A DNA stretch of 64,000 nucleotides, taken from Pseudocolwellia sp049933045 (GTDB lineage: Bacteria > Pseudomonadota > Gammaproteobacteria > Enterobacterales > Alteromonadaceae). Below the pieces are notes generated by a model. The model made no database searches, was not told the origin of the DNA, and saw only the letters and a program-made list of their open reading frames with translations. Both the position numbers and the translations under genes were made by a program. Location of the stretch: contig NZ_CP187926.1 of the NCBI RefSeq assembly GCF_049933045.1, forward strand, positions 3,534,001 to 3,598,000. The letters run 5' to 3'. Shown here piece after piece: positions 44,482 through 54,674 of the stretch (position 1 is the stretch's first letter; each line of letters opens with the position of its first letter).

Positions 44482-46248
44482 CTACTCCGTGTAACTCAAA
44501 TACTCGTCTTTATCTTTACCCAAATACAATTTAAGTAATTTCTCTGGCGCCTTTGGTAAATCAACACTGAGTAATAAGCCCGGTGTGTGATTAAAGTTAA
44601 TATCAATTCCCATGCAATGAAACTTAGCACCCAACTTATAATACTGCTTTAACAATACAGGCACGTCTTTTCCGTCGACTTCTATCCCTTCTACCATGGC
44701 AGATAATTGCTCCATAGTTACCGAGTTCGCTTTCAGAAAGTCTTGCGCTTCAGGATGTAAATTACCTTCAAAAGGTGATTTAGCTTCAACGCCTTCACGC
44801 TCAGTGATCATTACTTCATTAATTAAGGCAACAGAACGCGGATCATATAATTTACTTAGCGATACAGTGCCGTATAAGGTTCTATATCTTGGGTTTTTAC
44901 ATACGTAAGCGCCTATGCCCTTCCACAATAACAACAAGCCATGAAAGCTGTTTTGATGCTCAGCTACAATAAACGAACGTCCCATTTCTAAACACGGTTG
45001 GTTTTGGTTAATAAACTCAGGTTTGAAGGTAAATATTTGTGATAAATACAGCTTAGAAATATCCGCATCTTTTTGTAAAAGATCTGTTTGGCCAATACGG
45101 TAAGCACCAATAATTTCTTCATTTTCATGATCGAATATAAACAAATGCATATAAGTCGCGTCAAAGTGATCGGTATCACAAGCTTCGCCACTGCCTTCAT
45201 TATGTTCTCTGAAGGTTATTTCTCTTAAACGTGTAATTTCTTGTACACAGGTAGGCATTTGATGCTGATAACCGTTGTACACAGTAAAAGATTTAAACTT
45301 AACTAAAACTTGTTCTTCAGGTAACGCAGCAAGTTCTTGAGTCATTAAGTTTTTATTCGCCGTTGGAATAATATATTTAAATTCAACTGTTCTATCGTCT
45401 TCTATCCAAGGTGTTAAATAGGTTTCATCATTCAAATAACACTGTAATCTTACAAAATCGTTCATGCTCTCAATACCATTAAATACGTTAAGCTGCTTAG
45501 GCTTAATGAGGTTATTTGTCACTAAGTTAATAGGATGTTCATTTAATTTTACCATTTCTCTCGCCAGCATTAACAGGCGGAAACGGTAATATATTTGTCC
45601 CATTTTATGGAACAGCTTGCTGTTAGTACCCGATATAAATACAGGTAAAATAGGGGCTTTCTTTTTAACAGCAATTTGAATAGCGATTCGGTTCCATTCT
45701 GCATCAGTAATACGTTGTCTGTCATCTTGAAAAGAAGAGACCTTGCCTGCAGGAAATACTACTAACAAACCTTCATTATCAACATGTTTAAAGCATTGTT
45801 TAATCGCCGAAGTATTTATCGCAGCTTTAGGTTGTAACGGATTGGCGAAAATAAAATAATCAGCAATTTCTTTAAAAACGCGTAAACCTAAATTAGCCAT
45901 TATTTTAGTATCAGCACGATATGCCGTCAGAATCTTAGCAATAATAACGCCTTCAACCATGCCATAAGGATGATTGCATACAACAACACAACGTCCTTCT
46001 TTAGGAATTTTAGCTAAAACATCATCAACACCAAAAACACGTACACCTAATTGATCTAATAAGCGTTCAGAAAAGTCTTGTTTTTCTCGACCCCACAAAT
46101 CACCTTTTACATAAAGTTGATGAAGTTTATCTATGCCTAATATCTTATCTAATAAGGGCGAAATAGGTCTTAACACGTTACCTAATAAGGTATCAGGTAA
46201 TAACGCAGCTAAGCGCAAATCAGAAACGTTTTCATTGGGTTTATTCAT
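44482..46248 (-). CDS. OlsF-like bifunctional acyltransferase (PlsC-type domain plus GNAT domain)
   Basis: 588 residues. The N-terminal half (about 70-300) is a lysophospholipid-acyltransferase domain with VVCNHPYGMVEG and VVFPAGKVSS; the C-terminal half (about 330-560) is a GNAT-like N-acyltransferase domain (CLEMGRSFIV, YGTVSLSKLYD). This fusion is the architecture of OlsF, which makes ornithine lipids, replacing OlsB and OlsA. In the HP motif the usual acidic Asp is Glu. Ornithine-lipid synthesis is inferred from architecture. It is divergent from the phospholipase D gene. Confidence 0.75.
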   Translation of the reverse strand: MNKPNENVSDLRLAALLPDTLLGNVLRPISPLLDKILGIDKLHQLYVKGDLWGREKQDFSERLLDQLGVRVFGVDDVLAKIPKEGRCVVVCNHPYGMVEGVIIAKILTAYRADTKIMANLGLRVFKEIADYFIFANPLQPKAAINTSAIKQCFKHVDNEGLLVVFPAGKVSSFQDDRQRITDAEWNRIAIQIAVKKKAPILPVFISGTNSKLFHKMGQIYYRFRLLMLAREMVKLNEHPINLVTNNLIKPKQLNVFNGIESMNDFVRLQCYLNDETYLTPWIEDDRTVEFKYIIPTANKNLMTQELAALPEEQVLVKFKSFTVYNGYQHQMPTCVQEITRLREITFREHNEGSGEACDTDHFDATYMHLFIFDHENEEIIGAYRIGQTDLLQKDADISKLYLSQIFTFKPEFINQNQPCLEMGRSFIVAEHQNSFHGLLLLWKGIGAYVCKNPRYRTLYGTVSLSKLYDPRSVALINEVMITEREGVEAKSPFEGNLHPEAQDFLKANSVTMEQLSAMVEGIEVDGKDVPVLLKQYYKLGAKFHCMGIDINFNHTPGLLLSVDLPKAPEKLLKLYLGKDKDEYLSYTE

Positions 46249-46582
46249 ATGATGGGGTTACAACAACTCTCGACAATTTAATTATTATGGGCAGTCTATC
46301 TATTTTACCTATTTAAAGGCTTGGTATGTACACAAGACCCTGAACAACAGAAAAACTATTCACTGTCATTAATAATAACCTTTCACACAAATAAAACTAG
46401 CACAAAAACATAACTTTACTGCTAACAATTAACACCTGTTTAGCATATTGGTTTATATTAACTTCTCCATAAAGCCTCAGCCCTTAAGCTGAGCCTCTTA
46501 TTCTTGATAGAAAGCAACGCAGGATGTTTACGCCTACTCATTATCTAATAACGCACATTATTTATTGAGAGCTATAAATTAT
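46249..46582. other. Divergent promoter region between the OlsF-like and phospholipase-D-family genes
   Basis: No gene is seen in these 334 bp. A small inverted repeat with a CTCAGC / GCTGAG stem occurs around 46478-46495. Otherwise it is AT-rich. Confidence 0.5.
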
Positions 46583-48214
46583 ATGAAAAAAATTATATTC
46601 ACCAAGTCATCATTAAAACATCAGATATTCACACTCATTAAAACATCAATTTTGTGTGTCAGCTTTTTAACAACAGCATGCTCGTCAGCTCAACAGAGCG
46701 TTTTACAAATACATGCTCAAGAAAATACTCAAGACAGTTATGCTGAAAACAGTATTGAGACCTGTGCTGCGTTGAGTAAGCCTAACCAAACTTCTTTGTT
46801 GCAACACTTAGCGCCTTATGCTGAAAAAATGCAAAATAGTACTGGTGTTTATGTGCTTGAAGAAGGTATTGAATCGCTATTATCGCGTGGTTGGTTAACC
46901 CATAAAGCTGAAAAGACCATTGATATTCAATACTTCATTTTTACCGCTGACAACATCGGGCTCATCGCGGCTGACTATTTAATAAAAGCTGCAGATCGTG
47001 GTGTAAAAATTCGCTTACTTGTTGACGATTTAATGGTAGATGCAAAAGGTGATGAATTACTAAAGTTAGACGCTCACGAAAACCTATCGATCAAAATATA
47101 TAATCCACTGGCTAATATAGGTAAAAATATTTTTCAGAAAGTGACCAACCTTGCTACTAATTTTCATGGTTTTAATCAACGCATGCACAATAAAACCTTT
47201 ACTGTAGATGGCAAAGTCTCAATAACAGGCGGTAGAAATGTAGCGGATGAATACTTTGGTTACGACCACGAATATAATTTTAGAGATCGTGATGTTTTAT
47301 TATTAGGTGGTTCCGTTAGTGAAATAGAATCGTCTTTCGAAGATTTTTGGAACGACGAGCTTAGCGTACCAGTAACACAACTGGTTAAAAGTGAAAATAA
47401 AGATACTGACATTACAGCGTCAGACTTAGCTAATTACGATGCATTGCATCAATACGCTTGCGACCCAGCAAACTATGTTCCTCTTGTACGTGAAAAAATG
47501 AAGAAAATACCTGAAGCATTTTTGCAGCAAGAAACTGAAGGCAAAGTTTATTGGTTAAAAGATGTGGAATATATTTCAGATATTCCAGGAAAAAATAACA
47601 AAAATAAATTCCTAGGCGGCAGCGGACTTTCTACAGATAAACTGATTGAGCTAGTACGTAATGCTAAAAAATCGATCATCATTCAAACTCCTTATTTAGT
47701 TACCACCGACTTAAGTCGTGATTTATTTAAAGCCTTAACAGACAAGGGTGTTGAAATAAAAATACTCACAAACAGCTTAGCGTCTAACGACAACCTTGAA
47801 GCTTTTAATGGTTATCAACGTGATAGAAAAAAGTTATTAAAAACAGGCGTAGAAATTTACGAATTTAAACCTGATGCTGAAATTAGACAGAAGATCATGT
47901 CTGAAGTTATGGATAAACAACTCACCACACCACCTATTTTTGGCTTACATTCAAAGTCGATGGTGATTGATGATGAAATAACGGTGATCGGGACTTTCAA
48001 TTTAGACCCGCGCAGCGCCAATTTAAACACAGAAAGTATTACGGTGATTCCTTCAAAAGCACTAACCCTAGATGTAAAACAAGGTATGCTTGAAGAAATG
48101 GAACCACAAAATGCTTGGCGAACTACAGCAGATTGGAATCCCGATGGCGAAGTCAGCATGCTCAAACAAATAAAAGTAAAATTACGAAGAGTCGTACCTA
48201 AAAATATACTTTAG
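46583..48214 (+). CDS. Phospholipase-D-family lipoprotein (cardiolipin-synthase-like)
   Basis: 543 residues. A signal sequence with a lipobox-like LTTAC precedes a mature protein with two HKD catalytic motifs: HNKTFTVDGK followed by GGRN, and HSKSMVIDDE followed by GTFNLDPRSA. It is thus a full two-motif phospholipase D superfamily member, either a phosphatidyl transferase or a phosphodiesterase at the envelope. The start at 46583 (MKKI...) is chosen over the TTG at 46565. It lies 44 bp before the DUF2339 gene on the same strand. Confidence 0.85.
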   Translation: MKKIIFTKSSLKHQIFTLIKTSILCVSFLTTACSSAQQSVLQIHAQENTQDSYAENSIETCAALSKPNQTSLLQHLAPYAEKMQNSTGVYVLEEGIESLLSRGWLTHKAEKTIDIQYFIFTADNIGLIAADYLIKAADRGVKIRLLVDDLMVDAKGDELLKLDAHENLSIKIYNPLANIGKNIFQKVTNLATNFHGFNQRMHNKTFTVDGKVSITGGRNVADEYFGYDHEYNFRDRDVLLLGGSVSEIESSFEDFWNDELSVPVTQLVKSENKDTDITASDLANYDALHQYACDPANYVPLVREKMKKIPEAFLQQETEGKVYWLKDVEYISDIPGKNNKNKFLGGSGLSTDKLIELVRNAKKSIIIQTPYLVTTDLSRDLFKALTDKGVEIKILTNSLASNDNLEAFNGYQRDRKKLLKTGVEIYEFKPDAEIRQKIMSEVMDKQLTTPPIFGLHSKSMVIDDEITVIGTFNLDPRSANLNTESITVIPSKALTLDVKQGMLEEMEPQNAWRTTADWNPDGEVSMLKQIKVKLRRVVPKNIL

Positions 48215-48258
48215 ATAATGCCTTAACAGTTCGAAAATAAAGGAATGGATCACTTTAT

Positions 48259-51200
48259 ATGAATGAAGAAATTAGAGTTCTCAGGTCTGAACTCGCTTTG
48301 CTTAAACTACAGTTTAGTGAACGGGTCAATCAGGTTGAGGCGCGTTTAAACAATTTACTTGAACAAGAAAACTTAGCAGTTGATGATACCAACTCAGCTG
48401 TTCAAAGTGATCAAAGTCAAGCGCCAGCATATCCAGACCAACACTATCAAGTGGCTGGTGTTTCAGGCGTCACAAGCGCTGCCATTTCAGAATCAGCTTC
48501 TGTTTCAAACAGACAGTCTCAAGTTGCGGCACCTAAAAAACCAAAATATGTACACAAGCCTTCTCCCATTGCTGTTTTCATAGAATCAAACATCAAAGCT
48601 TTTATACAAGCCATACTTGGTTTTATTTTTGATTGGTTTACGCCTGCAGTAAACATTTATAAATCGTATAAAGAAAAAGGCATGTTAGGTATTTTTGTTT
48701 TAACTATCGCAGGTATTGCGCTGGTTTTAGCCGGCTTTGGTTACTTAATGCAGTTGCTGATTGATCAGCTCGGTGTCGGCTCCAAATCCTTACTTATGTG
48801 CTTAGCCGCCTTGCTGGTGATGAGTTTTGGCATAGGTTTGAAGATAAAAACCCAATTCAGCGAGTTTGCTACTGCGATAATCACCTTAGGTGTGCTGCTG
48901 TCCTATTGCACCGTTTATTTCGCAGGCAGTGTTTATGGCATTATTCCGAGCGCATTAGTGCTAATAAGTTACTTTATTATTGCCTTAGGTTGTCATGGTA
49001 TTGCCCATTGGTTCGACACAAAAATAGTGGCTAGCTTAGGCGTTATAGGTATTGCAACCATGCCTATCTTGTCGAACACCGTACAAATTGAACCTCTTTA
49101 TTATTTATTATCTTTGTCGTTTGTTGTGATCAGCAGCTTATATTTTGCCTTCAAAACTAACGAAAAATGGTTAGCGACCTTAACCTTAGTTTTCACCTTC
49201 GCCTCTATCGAATGGGTCATCGGTTTTGAAAATGTTCAACTGTCTGTTTGGGCTGTTAATCTGTTTTATATTATCTTCTTCACCTACGCTGCATTAGGGT
49301 TTTTCTTTAATAAAAACTTAACCAACAGCTTGTTTACGGACACTGAAGAGAGCGCTAAAGAAAGCACTGACAATACGGAAAACACAGCAGAAGCTAACGA
49401 GAAAACGGATTCAAAGAGTCATACAAATAATCCAGCAGGCTTATTCAAAAGTGGCTTACTATTTATTGCGGCACTCGTGGGCTCAACCGTATTTATATTC
49501 TTCCAAGCGAGTGATTTATTTAGCACGCAAATGACACTATGCTTTACGTTTAATACCTTACTTAGCGTTGCTGTAGCCATACTGTTTTACAAAGTTAAAC
49601 ATGAAATAACGCCTTTCATTATCTTACTCAGCGCCCTTTGGGGAATGCTCGCTATTATCAGTGTGGTAAGTAATGCTTATTGGGGCATATCGTGGGCAGT
49701 TGAAGGGCTGTTATTATTGTATGTAGGCCGTAAATACCTGCTTAATGTTGTAAGTAATCAAGCTCAAGCCTTACTCACTATTGCCTTAGTTTACTCATGG
49801 GCAGCTATTGCACAATACTTCCCATTACCTGCATTACAAACGCTAGATGGCTGGGTTTTATCAGTTGCCATTGTACTGATTATCGGCATTTGGCAACGTA
49901 TGATCACTCCTAAAGGTTTTGATGAATTTTCTCAACAATACATCAAGCCTTTCTTACAGCTAGTAGAAGTGGTTTGGATCTCAGTATTAGTCATTGCTAG
50001 CAGTAGTATTTGGTTAGGTGAATGGACAGGCGTTGCAGCTATCGTATTGCAAGCGTGTATATTATTTAGAGCGCGTTACTGTAAAGAAATGACGATTGAA
50101 ATATTCGCAGCCCTATTAATTGTTATCCCTGTATTTTATATATTCCAAGGGGCTATGCTGATAGACCCTTACATAAACAGTTACCGCTTTTCGGCTTTAC
50201 CATTATTTGCCAAACTAGCCGCTATTTCTGTGTTTGCTCAATTATGGTTATGGTCAGCTTTTTATCGTAAATATCATCCAACCAGTCCTCTCAAGAATAT
50301 AGCTGAAACCCTGCGCATTCTATTCTACTTGCTACTCCCTATTCTCTGGTTAAGTAGCGCTTTTAGAAAGCTGGAAGAAGATTTATTAATGGTTTTATGG
50401 CTATCACCCGCCATCGCATTATTTTTAGCTCAGAAGATCAAACATCACTTACTGGTTAAAGAAGCCAAAGTTCTCACCGTAATAGCCAGCATCATATTTA
50501 TGCTAGGTATTGGACAACTCAGCTTACTATCCGCCACATTAGCTTTCTTAGGCTTCACTGTTTTATATGGTGCTAGTTACTTAATTAACAAGAAATCAGC
50601 GTCTGATCTGTATCAGTTTATATCTAGCTGGGGACTCTTCGCACTCGGTATTGCTATATCTAATGCTTTGATCTTTTATGCGGATAGCTTATTTATTGGA
50701 TTAATGGCGGGCATTGTTTATTGGTCAGGATGTTTAGCCCTTATGAATCGCGTGCAACTTATAACAAGAAACCTTTTATTAGTTTACATTGTAAATATTC
50801 TATTGGTTGTAGCTGGCTGGATACTGACAGATCTGTCTTCTGAATTTATCATCATCCCTATGTTATTTATAGCCGCACTTATTTACCAAAAACATGAGTT
50901 TGCGAAGCTTGCCTTCATTAATAAATTTACTCAAGTGAATAGCTATTTGTTCATTCACTCTCTGGCTATTATTACCTATTTAACATTGTTTAGTACATTG
51001 TCAGGATATCGATTACCGTTATTAATAGCGCCAGCATTAGCAATACACGGCGCAATAATACTCTTTATGAAAAATCGACATATAACCACCATTCGATACA
51101 GTTTTGCCCTTATATTATTAGGTATCGCAAAGCTTGCATTAATTGATGCTGCACATGCCTTACTTTGGCAAAAAGTGATTTTATTTATGGGAATTGGCGC

Positions 51201-51342
51201 TTTTATTTTAGCTGCGTCTTTTTGGTATCAAAAGTTAGTTAATAAAATGAAAATTGAATCGACTTTAAATGATGAAAATGAACAACAATTTGAAGAAGAT
51301 CAAAACCAATCACCTGTAAGCAAGGGATGGAATGTAGAGTGA
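48259..51342 (+). CDS. DUF2339 polytopic membrane protein
   Basis: 1,027 residues. An N-terminal coiled coil (about 1-35) is followed by a Gln/Ser-rich linker, then more than twenty hydrophobic segments (from about 112 on), typical of the DUF2339 family of unknown function. A charged low-complexity insert (about 355-395; SAKESTDNTENTAEANEKTD) interrupts the membrane region. An acidic tail ends the protein. It is likely co-transcribed with the phospholipase-D-family gene (44-bp gap). Confidence 0.85.
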   Translation: MNEEIRVLRSELALLKLQFSERVNQVEARLNNLLEQENLAVDDTNSAVQSDQSQAPAYPDQHYQVAGVSGVTSAAISESASVSNRQSQVAAPKKPKYVHKPSPIAVFIESNIKAFIQAILGFIFDWFTPAVNIYKSYKEKGMLGIFVLTIAGIALVLAGFGYLMQLLIDQLGVGSKSLLMCLAALLVMSFGIGLKIKTQFSEFATAIITLGVLLSYCTVYFAGSVYGIIPSALVLISYFIIALGCHGIAHWFDTKIVASLGVIGIATMPILSNTVQIEPLYYLLSLSFVVISSLYFAFKTNEKWLATLTLVFTFASIEWVIGFENVQLSVWAVNLFYIIFFTYAALGFFFNKNLTNSLFTDTEESAKESTDNTENTAEANEKTDSKSHTNNPAGLFKSGLLFIAALVGSTVFIFFQASDLFSTQMTLCFTFNTLLSVAVAILFYKVKHEITPFIILLSALWGMLAIISVVSNAYWGISWAVEGLLLLYVGRKYLLNVVSNQAQALLTIALVYSWAAIAQYFPLPALQTLDGWVLSVAIVLIIGIWQRMITPKGFDEFSQQYIKPFLQLVEVVWISVLVIASSSIWLGEWTGVAAIVLQACILFRARYCKEMTIEIFAALLIVIPVFYIFQGAMLIDPYINSYRFSALPLFAKLAAISVFAQLWLWSAFYRKYHPTSPLKNIAETLRILFYLLLPILWLSSAFRKLEEDLLMVLWLSPAIALFLAQKIKHHLLVKEAKVLTVIASIIFMLGIGQLSLLSATLAFLGFTVLYGASYLINKKSASDLYQFISSWGLFALGIAISNALIFYADSLFIGLMAGIVYWSGCLALMNRVQLITRNLLLVYIVNILLVVAGWILTDLSSEFIIIPMLFIAALIYQKHEFAKLAFINKFTQVNSYLFIHSLAIITYLTLFSTLSGYRLPLLIAPALAIHGAIILFMKNRHITTIRYSFALILLGIAKLALIDAAHALLWQKVILFMGIGAFILAASFWYQKLVNKMKIESTLNDENEQQFEEDQNQSPVSKGWNVE

Positions 51343-51370
51343 TGAAATATAGTGCGATGACTAAAAGGTA

Positions 51371-52099
51371 ATGAGTAATGGAGTAATGAACCAAGTTAAT
51401 CGTATTTCAATACGCTCTTACACTAACAAAATAGAAAGCCATGCTCACAACTATCATCAGCTAGTGCTGCCCTTGCATGGCTCTATTGACATTAAGGTTG
51501 GAGACTTTTCAGGGCTGGTCAACATTGGTGATTGTGTCATTATAAAATCTGGCGAAATACATCAATTTAAAGCCCACCAGGACGCCAGATTTATTGTGGT
51601 AGACAGCGATGAATTGCCTGAAAACATAATGAGATCACCTAACGAAAAAGTTGCGATTAACGCACCTTTACTAGCTCTTATTCAATTTATTGAAACCCAA
51701 TTAAATCATCATATTAATCAAACCATAGAATCAGCCACTTATGACTTCTTTTATCTGCTTTTAGCACAACAACCGCTATCAAATAACAGAGATAAACGCT
51801 TAAACAAAGTACTCAGTTATATTAACCAACACCTAGCGACTGACATGACGAATACGCAGTTAGCCCAACTCGCTTTTCTGAGTATTACGCAATTTAAAAA
51901 AGTGTTTAAAGAAAACATCGGCGTAACAACCCAGCAATACATTACACAGCAAAGAATGGATAAAGCGAAAACCCTGCTTACTCATACCGATACACCTATA
52001 GCGATAATTGCAGAGCAAGTGGGTTATCAAAGTCCGTCAGCATTTAGCCGTAAATTTAAAGCACATTTTGGTAATTCACCTAAGGCTTTTAGTCAGTAG
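51371..52099 (+). CDS. AraC-family regulator with cupin-type sensor domain
   Basis: 242 residues: an N-terminal cupin-like half (HAHNYHQLVLPLHG, GDCVIIKSGEIHQF) and a C-terminal double helix-turn-helix (about 140-242; TQFKKVFKENIGVTTQQYI, VGYQSPSAFSRKFKAHFG). It lies ahead of a DMT exporter gene on the same strand (about 100 bp), which it may regulate. Small-molecule binding to the cupin half is expected. Confidence 0.88.
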   Translation: MSNGVMNQVNRISIRSYTNKIESHAHNYHQLVLPLHGSIDIKVGDFSGLVNIGDCVIIKSGEIHQFKAHQDARFIVVDSDELPENIMRSPNEKVAINAPLLALIQFIETQLNHHINQTIESATYDFFYLLLAQQPLSNNRDKRLNKVLSYINQHLATDMTNTQLAQLAFLSITQFKKVFKENIGVTTQQYITQQRMDKAKTLLTHTDTPIAIIAEQVGYQSPSAFSRKFKAHFGNSPKAFSQ

Positions 52100-52206
52100 A
52101 AATAAATCGCGTCTTCCAAAACAACAAAAGCGTCCTTCCTGCACACTTATTAGTTTTATAAGCTCGATAATATGCCTCTGTGTTAATTCCTTTGAGGCCT
52201 ATGATT

Positions 52207-53162
52207 ATGAAAACTACCTTGGGTATTTTAGCCATTGTTATGTGGAGCTGCTTAGCCTTCTTAGGGGTTAACACTGCGGCTATTCCTGCATTTCAATTGT
52301 TGTCTATATGCTTTGCTATTTCGGCGTTACTGATGTTTATTAAACGCCTTATTTTAAAAGAAAATTTATTCTCCAAGCCAACGTTATCAGTTAAGCAATG
52401 GTTAGTGGGCGTTGGTGGATTATTTGGCTTTCATTACTGTTATTTTACCGCTTTAAAAATAGCGCCAGCAATTGAAGTAAGCTTAATTGCTTATTTATGG
52501 CCGATGCTGCTAGCGGTATTTATTGCAACTAAAGCGACTCGTATCAAAGCATTATTAGGCGGCTAATAGGCTTTATTGGTGTGAGTTTTATTATAGTGGG
52601 TGATACTGATCTGGCTTACAATCCTGACTATATTAAGGGTTATACATTAGCTGCTTGCTGCGCAATATTATGGTCGACTTATTCTTGGTTCTTTTCAAAG
52701 TCAGATAGTAACGCTGCAAACTCAGTTGATAACATTGGTTGGTTATCGTTAGTTACTGTTTTATTAGCGCTAATTGCATACTTTCAATTAGAGACTGGTG
52801 ATCCGTTAAATTCTCTAAGTTCTCAATTAAGTTCTCAAGATTGGCAGTTCACAGCTCAACAATGGATTAGCATCATTTTATTGGGAATAGGCCCTGTTGG
52901 TGGTGCATTTTACTTATGGGACATCGCTTTAAAGCAGGGAAATAAGAAGCTTTTAGCCTCGTTAAGCTTTTGTACGCCCCTAATATCATCTATTATCTTA
53001 GCACTTGTTGGACTTAACTTATGGTCTTCGAATATACTGATTTCATTAAGTTTAATACTGCTAGGCGCGCTGGTTTCTAATACGCGAACTCTTTCGTTCT
53101 CAGCTCTGCTTTTATACATAAAATTAAAAGCGAAACGAAAAACACACAAAATCTCAACGTAA
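52207..53162 (+). pseudogene. EamA/DMT-family exporter, frameshifted
   Basis: Two frames (52207-52566 and the one from 52581 to 53162) together form a ten-helix EamA transporter. The break is at GGCGGCTAATAGGC near 52560: restoring one base (as in GGCGGC-CTAATAGGC) gives the continuous sequence KALLGGLIGFIGVSFII, typical of the family midpoint. The downstream half keeps normal composition. The start at 52207 is chosen because GAGG lies 9 bases upstream. It may be an amino-acid or metabolite exporter; an assembly error is possible. Confidence 0.7.
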
Positions 53163-53177
53163 ATATAAGGCGATAAC

Positions 53178-53513
53178 ATGCAAATAACATGGGACGATTT
53201 TCAGAAAGTAGATTTAAGAATTGGCACTATTATCGAAGTTACTGAGTTTCCTGAAGCTCATAACCCTTCGTACAAAATGAGAATAGATTTTGGTGATGAA
53301 ATTGGTATTAAAAAGTCTAGCGCACAAATTACTAAGCTTTATAACTTAGACGATTTACTCGGTAAGCAAGTGCTTGCCGTAACTAACTTTCCACCTAAGC
53401 AAATAGGCCCATTTATGTCGGAATGTTTAGTAACAGGTTTCTACAATACCAATAAAGATATTGCGCTAGCGATGCCTGAATTTGATGTACCAAACGGTTC
53501 TAAGCTTATTTAA
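53178..53513 (+). CDS. csaA: CsaA-type tRNA-binding-domain protein
   Basis: 111 residues, the usual length for CsaA. It is a single OB-fold tRNA-binding domain with VDLRIGTIIEVTEFPEAHNP and the C-terminal VTNFPPKQIGPFMSE signature. CsaA is a homodimeric RNA-binding/chaperone-like protein. It begins 15 bp after the frameshifted exporter gene. Confidence 0.92.
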   Translation: MQITWDDFQKVDLRIGTIIEVTEFPEAHNPSYKMRIDFGDEIGIKKSSAQITKLYNLDDLLGKQVLAVTNFPPKQIGPFMSECLVTGFYNTNKDIALAMPEFDVPNGSKLI

Positions 53514-53548
53514 ACTTATTTAGATTATGACTTAAATATGAGTCTATG

Positions 53549-53851
53549 CTACAAAACGAAAAAGAATATGCCCATACTAACTACCACGGTAAGTAAGGTA
53601 TTTCGCGTAAAGTAAGCCAGTAAACACGCGATAATAGCGCCCACTAAGTAGTTATTATCAATACTTAAATAAAGCGCCTGCTCTTTGACTAAAACCAAGG
53701 GCGCTATTATTGCCGTAAGTACAGCAGGTGCCGCATAACTAAGAAACTGCAAAGAATGTTTGTTAAGTTTTAACGGTAACTTAGGTTCTAAAAATAAGTA
53801 ACAACTGATAAAAACGATTGCAGCCATTAACCCTATGGTTATCCAAATCAT
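53549..53851 (-). CDS. azlD: AzlD-family branched-chain amino acid export subunit
   Basis: 100 residues with about four membrane helices, characteristic of AzlD, the small partner of AzlC. It overlaps azlC by 4 bp (ATGA). Together they would export branched-chain amino acids or analogues. Confidence 0.82.
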   Translation of the reverse strand: MIWITIGLMAAIVFISCYLFLEPKLPLKLNKHSLQFLSYAAPAVLTAIIAPLVLVKEQALYLSIDNNYLVGAIIACLLAYFTRNTLLTVVVSMGIFFFVL

Positions 53852-54585
53852 ACTGCTTCACCAGTCATTCTTGCATACAAAGTACCGCAAGCCATGCCAA
53901 TAAGAGCCGAAATTAACAAGCCTATTTCAATATTGTAAATGCTACAAACCACCGAACTCACCAACGACACTAATACACATACCAATATAGATTTGGCTTT
54001 AACCATAGGAATAATAATCGCGATAAAGGTAGAAGCGATAGCAAAATCTAAACCCCAGTTTTCCATATTCGGTATGCTTTGCCCTGCAATAATGCCGAGT
54101 AAGGTAGCGATGTTCCAAAATACATAAAAACTTAAGCCACCACCTAGCGCATACCAACGGTTAAATTGCTGCTCTTTGCTTGTAGTAACAATGGCAAAGA
54201 GTTCATCAGTTAATAGAAAGCCAAGGGACAGGCGCCACTTTAATGGTAGAGGACTTACGTCTTTTCTTAACGCCATACCGTAAAGTAAATGTCGGGAAGT
54301 GATCAGCAACGTAGTTAGCAATATACTTGTTAAACCTATGCCCGCTTTTATCATACCTAAAGCGACAAGCTGAGCGGCTCCAGCAAAAACTATCATTGAT
54401 AAACCTTGCGACTCAAGTGATGTTAACCCAACCTCAATGGCATAAGATCCCACTAAAATACCCCATGGGATCACAGCGATACTTAATGGCAACATAGCGA
54501 TAACGCCTTGCCAGAATGACTCCTGCTTCGATTGGGTTTTGGGCTTCTCTTTGAACTTGCTTTTGAATTGTTCTTCGGCTTGCAC
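53848..54585 (-). CDS. azlC: AzlC-family branched-chain amino acid export subunit
   Basis: 245 residues: a polar N-terminus (about 25 residues) then about six helices with family sequence IPWGILVGSYAIEVGLT, FAGAAQLVALGMI and SRHLLYGMAL. It is the large subunit of the AzlCD exporter. The AraC gene upstream (90 bp away) is on the same strand and is a likely regulator. Confidence 0.9.
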   Translation of the reverse strand: MQAEEQFKSKFKEKPKTQSKQESFWQGVIAMLPLSIAVIPWGILVGSYAIEVGLTSLESQGLSMIVFAGAAQLVALGMIKAGIGLTSILLTTLLITSRHLLYGMALRKDVSPLPLKWRLSLGFLLTDELFAIVTTSKEQQFNRWYALGGGLSFYVFWNIATLLGIIAGQSIPNMENWGLDFAIASTFIAIIIPMVKAKSILVCVLVSLVSSVVCSIYNIEIGLLISALIGMACGTLYARMTGEAV

Positions 54586-54674
54586 TGGCGCTTCTCTTAG
54601 TTCTAATCGCTTAGGAAAGTTACTTTTAAATACGGCCTTTAATAAAAGTTATTTTACGACAAAAAATGATAAAT

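Noticed and set aside
46565..46582. TTG start for the phospholipase-D-family gene
   Set aside because: The ATG at 46583 directly begins a normal lipoprotein signal sequence.
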